A stretch of 64,000 nt of DNA from Fagopyrum homotropicum (lineage: Eukaryota; Streptophyta; Magnoliopsida; Caryophyllales; Polygonaceae). Within the stretch, counting starts at the first letter, position 1. Every line of letters begins with the position of its first letter. The position numbers were made by a program, and so were the translations under genes. The stretch covers positions 32,999,001-33,063,000 of the forward strand of contig BSWB01000003.1 in the NCBI GenBank assembly GCA_033239125.1, in the 5' to 3' direction. Shown in pieces: positions 42,409 to 53,078 of the stretch. Below the pieces are notes generated by a model. That model was not told the DNA's origin, ran no database searches, and saw only the letters and a program-made list of their open reading frames with translations.

Positions 42409-43224
42409 TCAGTGGGATGGTCCGGATGGACCACCTGGACCCTCCTCCGGTGGGTAAGGAAAATCCCGGACGAAGTGCTCCTTCCGGCGATAGATGTCAT
42501 CTATGCGGTCCTGCTGAACTGTCATCCGACGACCAAAAGAGGTCTCAAAGCTGGCTTGCCAAGCCAGCTGCTGAGCCTCCATCTACTGTTGTTGGGCCGT
42601 CTGCCAAGCCTCCTGCCGCTGGTCGAAATGGGAGGTCATGGAGGTGGCAAAGTTGGTCTGACAGCTCTGCTGCTGCTCCAGCATAGTCCGCTGGTAATCG
42701 GATTTCCATGCCCTGTGTTGGGTCGTCATAGCCGCCATCTGAGCCTGAAGGTTCGCAAGGGCCGGATCCTCCTCTTGTGCAGCATTGGGCATCTCCTCGT
42801 CATCTGGGATGGGCATGTGCTCCTCTTGATGGGTTCGGCTGGAGGTGTCGGCATGCCTCTCCATAATGCCCACTAGTGGCCTCCTCGGCACGAAGGTGTC
42901 TACCGGAATGTAGAGCTCGGAGAGCTCATCTCCTAGTGGTAGAGGCCGAGGGAGATAGGTGAGGTGGCTCCCATCTGCAAGGGAGATCCAAAATAGGTTA
43001 TCCCCGTCCGGCCGAAGGAGCTTGCACCTCTTGAGCATCCCCTCAGTGTAAAGAGGAGCCTCCATCCCGTCCTCTAGCTCGGACAGGTCCATCACCTGTG
43101 AGGCAATCAAGGAGATCACCCCACCGCCGACAATGTCCCTCGGCTCGTCCCTCCTAATCCGCTTCAAAGCGGCAAGGAAAAGGGATGGCCAATCTATCAC
43201 CTCATATCCAGATAAGAAGCACAA
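42409..43224 (-). pseudogene. ORF3 C-terminal part of element F, fused to G sequence
   Basis: An open frame from 43224 to 42583, then one TAG, then the same frame to a stop at 42409. The first seven residues (MCFLSGY) come from the 3' region of element G; F's own part starts at about EVIDW. VGGGVISLIASQVMDL aligns with CGGIVTHIASYMDLDL of A. The tail is Gln-rich and ends in a Pro/Gly-rich stretch. The N-terminal half of F's ORF3 was lost together with G's 3' end. Confidence 0.65.
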
Positions 43225-43596
43225 AAATCGTTTTCGAAAACTTTCAGTTAAACCACCTCGGTCGAGGCGTTCTAAGTCAACCGAGGTGAAGTACCTTGTT
43301 TGGCCAGAACTTCCCCGGTCGAGGTCAATTTTTTTTTTTTAATTTAACCAGTTTTGACGTTTTTCTCAATCAAATAACCTGTATGCATGCATGCATGCGA
43401 TCCCAGTTAAGCACATAAAGCAAAATAAAGCATAAATATGTGATAAAGTCGAGTCACATAAGTCCTAAAAGTACATCCGCATACCCCATACTTGGGACAC
43501 ATTGTCCCAATGGGTCAAGTAAGTCTAAAGAAATAAAATACTCACCGGACATAGCTGAGCTGCATAATAAATAAAGAAAGAAAATCGTGCAAGCTC
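43200..43596 (-). other. Element G 3' noncoding region (truncated)
   Basis: Contains the internal hairpin (43510-43492) with AAGTATGGGG, CTCGGTC words (43250-43325) and ends where G and F are joined. The conserved 3' block and terminal hairpin are lost. Confidence 0.68.
43492..43510 (-). promoter_or_regulatory. G internal hairpin before AAGTATGGGG tract
   Basis: TTGGGACA and TGTCCCAA, identical to B (5036-5054), followed on the minus strand by AAGTATGGGGTATGCGG. Confidence 0.65.
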
Positions 43597-45015
43597 TCAA
43601 TAATCCCGATCCGGTGGTGGTGGTGGTGGCAGATACGGGTATTGGGACGGGTCAAATGGATAACCCATGACCTGCTGAAACTGAATCTCAACCATCCATC
43701 TCTGATAGTGCTGGCCCTCTAGCATCTGATGAGTCCAGATGTCGATCTCTCGGCGCTGGTCGGCAAATCACTCTTGGATGTCTATAGTCTGGGCAGCATA
43801 GGAGTCTATCATCTGCTCGGTGAGGTCATCGATCCGACAGTGAGCATCTCGATCCCTCTGTCGGCGTACCCTACGCCTAGCGGGACGTGCTGGTGTTGCA
43901 GCCGGCTCGGTCTCAGTCTCGTCATCATCCAAATCGATGACCGGCGCACTAGTCCCAGCAGTATCGGTGCCCGTATCCATAGGAACACCACCATCCTCAG
44001 CAACATCATCATCATCCTCAGCAACATCCTCCTCCTCAGCTGGCGCAGCTGCTGCCTCTCTAGCATCCTCCATAAATGGGATCCACGCAGTCTGCCAGTA
44101 ATGTGGATCAAACACGGAGAACTAAGCTGACCATCTGATCCCCTGTGGTGTAGTCGGCTCCCATGGCATCGCCACATATGGCGTAGTAAGTCCTCGGGGA
44201 ACTAGTATCCTTCGAGTAATCATCTCCTGAAGTCCAAGCGGCTTGGCAGCCGCCACCATGGTACAAGCACTGAGGTCCATATCCATGTAACTCGCTATGT
44301 GAGTCACAATACCTCCACAACAGATGTCGTCCTTCGCCTTCGCCTTTATCTTATGCAGATCCTCTGCCAGCATCAAACCAAAATCTGGGATCCCTCCAGT
44401 CACCATACAGTACAAGCTCAGAAGCTCCCCCTGTCTGACCTTTTGGGGCGTCTCAGTACGCGCTAGAAGAGTCTCACTGAATATCCTATGGGCCAGCCGG
44501 AAAGCAAGATGAAATATAATCCGCTCCCTGGAGTCTCCAGGTCGCCATCTATCTGCATGCTCAACCACGTGAGCAATATGTCCCCAAAACTCCCTAGCTA
44601 CAGCTCGGGAGGGAAAATCAGCAACAGTCGGGATGGGGAAGCTAAAGATATCCCGCCAGTGATCTAAAGGAACTATGAAGTTCCGGTTCATCAACCGGTA
44701 ATTCACGGCCCGCTCCGTGGGAAGGTAGGTGAAGGAGTTGACAAACTCCAGTGTAGGCTCTAGATAGGCTGGAGCTCTGATCTCTGTAAACTGCTCCAGT
44801 CCCACAACAGAAATCATGCGTCTCAAGTCATGATCAACGTAGAGGCAATCAAAGGCTAAAATGTCCAGGAAGCAATGTGCAATCACTGGACGGGTCGCTA
44901 TGCGGTCATAGTCGACCTGATGTCTCTCGTGGATCACCGGTCTAGTACGTCTAGAACAAGAAGAAGGGGAAGAAGAAGATCTGCCCCTCAGGACCAACTG
45001 TCTCTCAAAACTCAT
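43597..45015 (-). pseudogene. ORF3 of element G, nearly complete (472 codons, two stops)
   Basis: A single frame from ATG 45015 (MSFERQLVLRG) to TGA 43597, broken only by TAG at 44121-44119 (Gln in A) and TGA at 43767-43765. The order is a Ser/Arg-rich N-terminus, the ATHILA ORF-1-like domain (about residues 35-280, with FLDILAFDCLYVDHDLRRM, NRNFIVPLDHWRDIF, ASYMDMDLSACTMVAAAKPLG), an acidic stretch (EEEDVAEDDDDVAED), a basic patch (RRRVRRQRDRD) and a proline run before the end (PPPPPP). I see no signal peptide or convincing transmembrane helix, so an envelope role is not supported by the sequence alone. This is the best copy for studying the family. Confidence 0.75.
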
Positions 45016-45850
45016 CTTTCTGTGATCTGTCAGGTCACCTCGGTTGCTCTGACAGCCCTGAAGAACACCTCGGCCGAGGCGCAGACCGACTGGACCGAGG
45101 CGAAAAACTGTGCGATTGATTCCCTCAAAAATCAAGTTCTTTTCCCCCAAAATCATTACCACAGGTTCCTATGGGGTACTTAATCTATTTCTCAGCAAAT
45201 ATAAGGGCAACCAAAGCCCAGAACGAGGGAAAACAGTGGAGATGTAAAAAGTTAGGTTTTTTCGATTTTTACCCCGATTCGGTGGATTTGGCTCGTTCTT
45301 TCTGCAGATTGGTACTTGCAACACGATCCTCTACTCTTTTCTTGCAGTGTGGAAGCGAGAATCGTCGAAAACGAGCGAAGAACGGAAGAGCGAGGTGAGA
45401 TCTGCGCCGCGGTCGAGAAGAGGGTAAAGGGAGGAGAGAGAAATCTCAGCCCCCTTTTATACCCTTTTCTGGAACTGCTGTCACCTCGGTCGAGATGGTC
45501 TCGACTGGACCGAGGTGGTACGGACCGAGGTGGATCTTCAAAAACCCTAATAGTCTCGGTTTCTCAAGAATCATCTCGGTCGAGGTGATGTGACAACAAC
45601 CGAGGTGTGTCTCAATCAAACTCCGTCTTTGTCAAATTCTCAAACTTTTGTCCTTCCAGTTGTGCTCATGGGTTGTATTCCTTCCTTAGATGTCACCTGT
45701 TGTCTGTCTAGGACGCCCAAAACAAAACAAACCAAAGCAAAAGAAAACTATCTAAGCTAGACTAGAAAAAGGGAAAAGAAAGCAATACCTTGGGTTGCCT
45801 CCCAAGAAGCGCTTGATTTAAGGTCGCTAGCTGGACCGTACGGCATCTCT
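45016..45850 (-). other. Region between integrase and ORF3 of element G
   Basis: Equivalent to A 13073-13909: post-integrase hairpin (45805-45790), pyrimidine tract ending CTAG (about 45757), and CTCGGTC/GACCGAGG clusters (45478-45620, 45040-45110). No gene. Confidence 0.65.
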
Positions 45851-47032
45851 CAAACGAGGTATAGTGGTGTAACCTCCTCAACCAGAGTTTCTGGTTTGTA
45901 TTTCCTAAGTCTATGACCATTGACCTTGAAGCTTCCACTCGTTTCTCCCAAAATCTCAACTGCACCATGAGGGAAAACACGTTTCACAACATAAGGTCCA
46001 GTCCATCAAGATTTCAACTTACCTGGAAAGAGGCGGAGGCGGGAGTTGAAGAATAGAACTAAGTCTCCTTCTTTAAGCTCCTTAGGAATGATACGATTGT
46101 CATGCCATTTCTTCGTCCTTTCTTTATAGATCTGGGCATTCTCATAAGCGTTGAAACGCAGCTCCTCCAGCTCGTTGATGTCCAATAGCCGCTTCTTGCC
46201 GGCTTCCTTGATGTCGAAGTTCAACCATTTGATCGCCCAATATGCCTTGTGTTCTAATTCAACGGGCAAGTTACAAGACTTCCCATATACCAAATTATAA
46301 GGGGTGGTACCTATGGGAGTCTTGAATGCGGTCCTGTAGGCCCAAAGAGCGTCGTCCAACTTCATGGACCAATCCTTCCTCGTCCTAGAGACGGTCTTCT
46401 CCAAGATTGCTTTAATTTCTCTATTCGAGATCTCGACCTGTCCACTAGTTTGAGGGTGATAAGGGGTTGCTACCTTGTGGGTAACCCCATACTTCGATAG
46501 AAGTGCCTTAAACTTCCGGTTGATGAAATGCGTCCCTCCATCGCTGATGATGATGCGCGTCATTAGTGGGAGAAGCAATGGCTTCAACCCATCTAGAGAC
46601 GTAATCAACTGCTAGAAGAATATAGAGGTTCCCTCCGGATGATGGGAAAGGTCCCATGAAATCTACTCCCCATACATAAAAAATGTCCACCTCTTGAATG
46701 TTATTAAGTGGCATTTCGTTCCTCCTAGATAAATTCCCTGTTCTTTGGCATGCATCACAAGACACAACAAACGATTGCACATCCTTGAATAATGTAGGCC
46801 AAAAGAAACCGGAACGTAATACCTTAGCGCATGTCTTGTTTGCGCTAGAATGCCCTCCACAAGGAAGTGAGTGACAATGCCGTATGACGCTGTTAACTTC
46901 ATCTTCCGGAATGCATCTTCGAAGCATCCCATCCGCCCCGCGCTTGAATAGCAGCGGTTCATCCCAGTAGCAATGGCGTACGTCCTTGAAGAATTTCTTC
47001 CTTTGAGCGTACGTCAACCCGGGTGGTATTTC
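45851..47032 (-). pseudogene. Integrase of element G
   Basis: The N-terminus is open from 47017 (AQRKKFFKDVRHCYW, HCHSLPCGGHSSANKTC, CDACQRTGNLSRRNE, GVDFMGPFPSS). About 57 bases are missing near 46560 compared with A, between ASPTNDA and the second Asp, shifting the frame. It resumes from 46608 (IIISDGGTHFINRKF, QVEISNREIKAILE, TPIGTTPYNLVYGKS) to a TGA at 46006, after which the C-terminal domain (WTGP, FKVNGHRLRKY) continues to about 45851. The catalytic residues are present but not in one frame. Confidence 0.85.
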
Positions 47033-48247
47033 CTAGCAAACAAGATAATTAACAATATCAGCATACCAAGGTCCTTTGTTATCAGAAAGTTGGTGGATAG
47101 TATGTTCCACCAACTGAGGATGAATGTCAGAGAAGGGAGTAAGAAGTTTGTTATTTTCAGTAGTTTCAGTTGACATCATCTCGATTTCAACCTCGGTCGA
47201 GGCGCAGAGGCGTTGACCGAGATGTTCTTCAATCGCCTTGCTTGGTCCAAAAAGTGCCTCGGTCGAGGTACTGTAACTGGAACCGAAACTGGAGATCTTC
47301 TTCTCCTGGATTAGTCTTTCAGTTTTAGCTCCTGGATCTTCTTCCAGTGCCTTTAAGCTCCGTATGTCTGCATCACAAGAAGCATCTATACCTTCCTCCA
47401 TTAAACTGAAACTAATAACTTCTTCAAGTGGATCGTTAATAAGGATAGAGCTCACCGATTCTCTTGATTCTTCTTCATCATAGATGTTGAAGATATCATC
47501 TCCTAGCTGCTCTCCTTTCATGGCCGCAAGTAATGTGAATTCCACTTCATCTCTGCCAATATTGAATTTCAGCTTGGCGTTCTTAGAATCCACATTGCAA
47601 CCCGAAGTTGCTAGAAATGGCCTTCCGAGAATGATAGGAACGGGATAATCTGCGGGAATATCAAGTACAACAAAGTCTATAGGTAAATAGAAGTTACCTA
47701 ACTTAACCGGAACGTCTTCCAAAATACCCACGGGATTGGTAATGGAGCGGTCCGCCATGTATAATCGTATCTTCACCGGCTTGGGCTCTCCAAGTCCGAT
47801 CTTAACACATAGCTCCAGCGGAATGATGCTCACGCTGGCTCCTAGATCACATAGGGCTTCACAAGTGACATCCCCAACTTGAATGGGGATGCAAAAAGAG
47901 CCGGAATCTCTCAACTTAAGTGGCATCTTCTCCTTCATGATTTGGATAAGATCCGAGGATTTAGATGTCATCCTTACTTCACCAAAGTCTTCCAGCTTCC
48001 TCTTCCTTGATAGAATCTCTTTCAAGAACTTCCCATAGGCGGGCATCCCTAGAATAGCATCAAGGAAAGGAATGTTAATGTGTAGTTTATTCATCAAGTC
48101 AAGGAACTTACCAAAGTGCTTGTCTAGATGTGCTCCGGCCCTTGACTGGGGGAATGGAAGTGGTGGTTTATATGCAGGAGGTGGAACATAAACTTCAGTT
48201 TTCTCCTCCGCTTTCTGTGGCTCCACCTCGGTTGGCATCTCGGCCAA
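47033..48247 (-). pseudogene. Protease joined directly to the pre-integrase region (element G, 404 aa)
   Basis: A long open frame: gag C-terminus (PPAYKPPLPFPQS, GMPAYGKFLKEILSRKRKLED), protease with CDLGASVSIIP and IILGRPFLATSGC, an acidic linker with CTCGGTCGAGG words, then ENNKLLTPFSDIHPQLVEH and WYADIVNYLVC, which in complete elements stands after RNase H. RT and RNase H are therefore cleanly missing and the join is in frame. The next codon is TAG where A has CAG, separating it from integrase. In its active form G probably made a gag-PR-IN polyprotein. Confidence 0.82.
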
Positions 48248-49915
48248 GTGTTCTTCGACTGCACCTGGACCGAGGTGGTCTTCGTCTGTACTGGCCCGAC
48301 CGAGGCACTGGATCTGTAGTCTTCAGTCCTCTCCTCGTCGTTATGGCCATAATCTGACCCTTAGGGTTGCTTTCCGTTCTTGCTGGAAGCTTCCCTGGAT
48401 CTCTTTGCGTTTCATTCGCCCTACTAGCAAGTTGTTGTTCAAAGGCTTTTTGGGCCTTCGAAAATGAAGTCATGGATGTCTCCATAGCACTAAGCTTGAT
48501 CAAGATAGCCTCCAACACCGCATCTTTCTTCTCCGGCTAGGATGAGCTTGATCCAGGCTCCTGACTCTTTAATGGAGTAGAAGGAGAAGAAGAGGAAGAG
48601 AGGAAAGGATTAGAGGAATCATTCGAATTAGAGCTAGAGTAAGGGTTACCCGAATTTTGGTTGTTTGCCCTCCAATTATTGCTATTGGATCCTCTATTGT
48701 TGTTGTAATTGTTATTCCGGGAACCGTTGTTATTGTTACGGTATCCATTGTTGTTCCTTGATCCTTGATCTTCCTTCTTGGTTTGAGCAACCAAGAGTTC
48801 CTTTAATTGTTTAACGTCATTCTTCAAAGAGATGAGTTGATTAGTGTTTGATGGCTCCTCTTGAAATTTGACTTTTTAACTCCACCTTCAGCTCCTTGGT
48901 GGGAATATTTCTCCATATGCAAAGCTTGTTTCTCTATGAACTCCCAAGCTTCGTCAATCGGCATGTCCATAAACGTGCCGGCGGATAGTAGTTGAAGGTT
49001 AAACTGGGTGCTTCCGTCCAGTCCCTTGAAGTATATCTCCAACAACTCTATCTTTGGAATCCCATGATGTGGGCAATCCAAAAGAATATCCTTAAATCTC
49101 TCCCATGACTTGGACAAGCTCTCCTTGTCCTTCATGATGAATGCATTAATCTTCCCTCTCATTTCAGCGGTTTTAGAGGGGGTAAAGAATTTAGTCAAGA
49201 ATTCCGTAGTCATCTCCACCCAAGTACTAATTTTTCCTAGAGGAAGAGATTGTTACCAAGTAAGAGCTCTATCTTGTAAAGAAAATTAAAAAGGTCTTAG
49301 CTTGTAATTGTTGTTTTCTATTCTTGAGAGTCTCAAGGTCTCCATCAAGATCTCATAGTTTTGCAGATATTGATGCGGAGATTCCTTCTCTAGCCTTCCA
49401 AACTGGCATTGGTGAATCATGGAAAGAACTTACGGTCGAAGTTCGTAGTCATGGTCCGCCGGATCTCCTAGGTTAACTCCAGGACGCCTCAGTTGTTGAT
49501 TGGGGTCCATCCTTTGCCCTAGGGTTTGCGGGATTCCTACAAAAAGAGCGCCTCGGACTGGTATCCGAGGTGGAAGTACATCGGCCGGGGTAACAGGTAA
49601 TGGGACTTGCCTCGGTCGAGGGTCTGGAACAGGGTTTGCCTCGGTCGAGGATCTGGGTTTGGTCGAGGTAGATACTGGTCTCGTAGAGCTGCCATATCTG
49701 CTTCGATCGCTTCAGTCCTGGTGCGAGTTTCTTCCTTTTCCAGCCTCAATTCTTCCCTGCTGAGGCGTAGCTGTTCTAACGCCTCCTTCAATTCGGCCTC
49801 AAGATCGCGATTGTCTTGGTCGGCCATCTTCGCTTCTCTCAAGCGTCGTTTGTAAGTCTTTTCTGGTTCGGGATCGTAAGGAACGATTTCCTTCCCAGCG
49901 CGGGTTTTTTCGCAT
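48195..49915 (-). pseudogene. gag: gag of element G, frameshifted
   Basis: The start ATG (49915) is followed by an extra A relative to A, shifting the frame; an overlapping frame then reads the coiled coil (NRDLEAELKEALEQLRLSREEL). The gag domain continues at 49219-48824 (MTTEFLTKFFTPSKTAEMR, HHGIPKIELLEIYFKGLDG), then another frame gives the Asn/Arg/Ser tail (48827-48537) and 48518-48195 the end (GKLPARTESNPKGQIMAITTR). No zinc knuckle. The order matches A, with more breaks. Confidence 0.8.
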
Positions 49916-50019
49916 AAACCTAAGAAAAAGAATCTGTGAAAGTCAGTCAAGTAGAGTGGTTAGTAGAAACGGGGCAAGTGCCCCAAAAGCGTACCGCAAC
50001 CGGCTCGGTCTAGACCAAG

Positions 50020-50037
50020 TGCCCGGCAACGGCGCCA
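50020..50037 (-). promoter_or_regulatory. Primer-binding site, tRNA-Asp type (G)
   Basis: On the minus strand TGGCGCCGTTGCCGGGCA, 17 of 18 matching the tRNA-Asp complement. Confidence 0.87.
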
Positions 50038-50043
50038 AAAACT

Positions 50044-51807
50044 TTTTTGCTCCAAACGGTGTGTGCAAGCTTTAAATTTATAACCCTTAGATGTAAGCTT
50101 AAAACAAGGATGCGAACCCTCAGTGTACGGGTCAATCGTAGTAAGAAGCAAGAAATTCCAGGGGTCGATCACAGGGACTTAGTGAAACAAAGTCGGAATA
50201 GGTAAGCTATGTAACTACTAACCACAAAAGGGATCAAAACAATCAAGGATGATAAAAAGTCAATTAAGGAAATATGCAATTCTAGGGATTGAAGCATCTA
50301 GTTGTGGTTCCAACTCAAGATCTAAAGATAAGCGGACAAAGCTGAGATATTTGCATAGGGAAGGTGTTTCTAAAGTGGAATAGATCACCAGGTAAGTCTC
50401 ACTACTCACTAATCCCAAACCGTAACTCCTATTACCGGGTAAGTCTCAAAGAATTAAGGAAAAGAACTATGACCACAAACTAACACACCACCTAAGGGAA
50501 TAGAATCAACCTTTACCGGGTAAGTCTCAGCCTAACTCACAAAGATGGAACGAAAGCACACTCAAACCCCAATAAAGGATAAACCTTTATTACCTATCGC
50601 TTATGATCTTAGGTAAACAAACAAAGGAATTACCGGGTAAGTCTCATCCTAGGCTTGCATTGAACCAGTAAAGGTATAATAAGAATAGGATTTGGCAAAC
50701 TCTAACACTTAACTCTCAGTTTCGGATCAGATAAGTCACCTCGGTCAGAAGAATTCCACCCCGGCCGAGATGTTCATCGAGTGAGCGAGATGCTTAGGGT
50801 TAAGGATAAAGACTCGAACTTTCAGGGTCCTACTGTGATTAAGATTATTCTATCATTGTTTTTCCCACAACCTTCAGCCAATCACCCTAGAATCACACAA
50901 GGAAATTAGCCACTCATCATCATGAAAGTAATAATCAAATATAAGGGAAGAAAGAGAATAATTGAACAAGAAAACCTTAAGAGAAAGGCTTCAATAACTG
51001 AATCAATTATTAAACAACAAGCGTTCCTTGGATCAAAATCCAACAAGACAATCAACAAAAGAAGGGAATCTAAGAGAATCTTACAAAACCCTTCACAAAA
51101 GCTATAAAAGCTATAAACTTTCTTCCTTCAATTTTCCTTCAACCTTCAAAAAGGTTCTTCAATCTTCCAGCTATTATGGGATAAAACGGTTGCTCTAAGC
51201 ACGATCGGTGGTATAGCATGATGTGGATTTGTGGGAAATCCAACCCTTTTTATAGGAAAATTACCCTCCAAAGATAAGATATCTTAGAAAGATCTTTTCC
51301 CATAAAAATAGGTAAAATATATGGGCTAACTTATCTTCTTCCTTCCAGGAATCCAGACCAACAATATAAGATCCTCTTTCCAAAGATAAAAGATATCAGC
51401 CAAGAATAAAATATCCTTGCCGCGTCCAAGGTGTTCGCCTCGGTCGAGTCGGCTCCTCTGGATCACCTCGGTCGAGGTGAACTTCGTCCAACCGAGGTGA
51501 CTCTAAATTGAAGGTGAAATCTCTCAAATCTGGTCCAAAGTAAATCTCTAATCCATGGCCATGCTTTCTGGATTTTTCCTTAAGCTCCTGAGTGTAGCTC
51601 CAATGACTCCTTAGCTCTTTTTGCTCCTTTTTTATACAAAACGCGCCGTTTTACCTACGATTACAACGAAACTTGGTGTAGACCTTGATTCCCGCAAAGG
51701 TAGATGAAATGACAATATAATCACATAATATACATCCAAACATGCAGATTATTGAAGATAAAACGTCCAAACAAGTCCTAAAATATAGACTATAATTCAT
51801 GCTATCA
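50044..51807 (-). repeat. Element G 5' LTR (1764 bp)
   Basis: TGATAGCATG (minus) at 51807; the other end reads GCAAAAA where A has GCGAACA, so the terminal CA is mutated. TATA on the minus strand at 51254-51247; leader words TTACCGGGTAAGTCTC at about 50390, 50434, 50513 and 50631; CTCGGTCGAG words at 51436-51500. Close to the A LTR. Confidence 0.87.
51247..51254 (-). promoter_or_regulatory. TATA box of element G
   Basis: TATAAAAA on the minus strand at the position of the A TATA box. Confidence 0.55.
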
Positions 51808-51861
51808 GGTTGCCTCTCGAGAAGCGCCTTTGTTTTACGTCGTTTGCTCGACGTAAGATTC

Positions 51862-53078
51862 CTACTTCTCTGACTGTGCTTCCTCCAGCACCATCTCGTC
51901 AATCGGATCGTTCTTGACTCCTTCAAGGTAAAGCTTTAGCCTTTGTCCGTTTACCTTGAACACCTTGTGCATTTGAGGATCATAGAGATCCACAGCTCCG
52001 TGAGGGTATACTTCGGCTACTATGAACGGTCCTGTCCACCTCGAACGCAGCTTACGTGCAAAGAGTTTCAAACGTGACTGAAAGAGAAGTACTTTATTAC
52101 CTACCTTGAAATCTTTCCGGAGGATGTTCCGGTCATGCCATGCTTTGGTCATTTCTTTGTATGTGGTAGCATGGTCATATGCATCTAGCCTCAGTTCTTC
52201 CAACTCTTGCAATTGGAGCTTCCGGAATTCTCCCACTTCCTCTATGTTCATGTTGCACTTCTTTACCGCCCACCAAGCCTTGTGCTCTAGCTCCACCGGT
52301 AGGTGACAAGCTTTCCCAAACACGAGCCTAAAAGGAGACATCCCAATAGGAGTTTTGTTGGCTGTCCGATATGCTCATAGGGCGTCATTTAGCCTTGCAC
52401 TCCAATCCTTCTGTCCGGGAGAAACTGTCTTTTCTAGGATGGTCTTTATTTCCCGGTTGGATACCTGCGCTTGGCCGTTTGTTTGTGGATGATAAGCAGT
52501 TGATACTCTTTGATGGACGTGGTACTTCTTAAGGAGAGCCGTGATCGTCTTGTTGCAGAAATGGATACCCCTATCACTGATTAAGGCTTTTGGAATTCCA
52601 AATCTTGCAAAGATATTTTCCTTAAGAAAAGCTGCAACTACTTTTAAATCATCAGTTTTGGTGGCCTTTGCTTCCACCCACTTGGAAACATAGTCCACCG
52701 CAAGCAAAATATATGTGTTCCCGGATGAAGTAGGAAACGGCCCCATGAAATCAATTCCCCAAACGTCAAATATTTCACGAAATATAAGAGAGGATTGGGG
52801 CATTTCATGTCTCCTTGAAAGGTTTCCTACTCTTTGGCATTTATCACACACTTTGCAAAACGCAAAAGCGTCTCGAAAAATGTGTGGCCAAAAGAAACCA
52901 GCATCCAAAACTTTTCTTGCTGTTTTGTTTGCCCCAAAGTTCCCCCCACATGCTTCAGAATGACAGAAAGTTAGGACGGATTGTACCTCATTGTCCGGAA
53001 TGCAACGTTGGATCACTTGGTCACTACAATGCTTCCAAAGGTAAGGATCGTCCCAAACGTAGTGTCGAGCTTCAACCT
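51862..53078 (-). pseudogene. Integrase of element F, one frameshift and one stop
   Basis: From about 53078 the frame covers the zinc-binding domain (CHSEACGGNFGANKTARKV, CDKCQRVGNLSRRHE), a core with GIDFMGPFPTSSG, ALISDRGIHFCNK and QAQVSNREIKTILE (complete DDE set), a single TGA replacing the Trp of ALWAYRT (about 52372), and in the same frame the C-terminal domain (RSRWTGPFIVAEV, FKVNGQRLKLY) to the stop at 51862. A one-base deletion near 53090 separates it from the upstream polyprotein. It is otherwise well kept. Confidence 0.87.

Larger units (their letters stand above)
43200..51807 (-). mobile_element. Element G: RT-less Athila-type element, 3'-truncated
   Basis: On the minus strand: 5' LTR (51807-50044), primer site, gag, protease, integrase and ORF3, ending at about 43200 in sequence that matches A at about 15080. 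No 3' LTR follows; F sequence resumes, so a deletion removed G's 3' end and part of F. RT and RNase H are missing with the same junction as A. The right flank GGTTG (51808-51812) is F's post-integrase hairpin. Confidence 0.88.
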
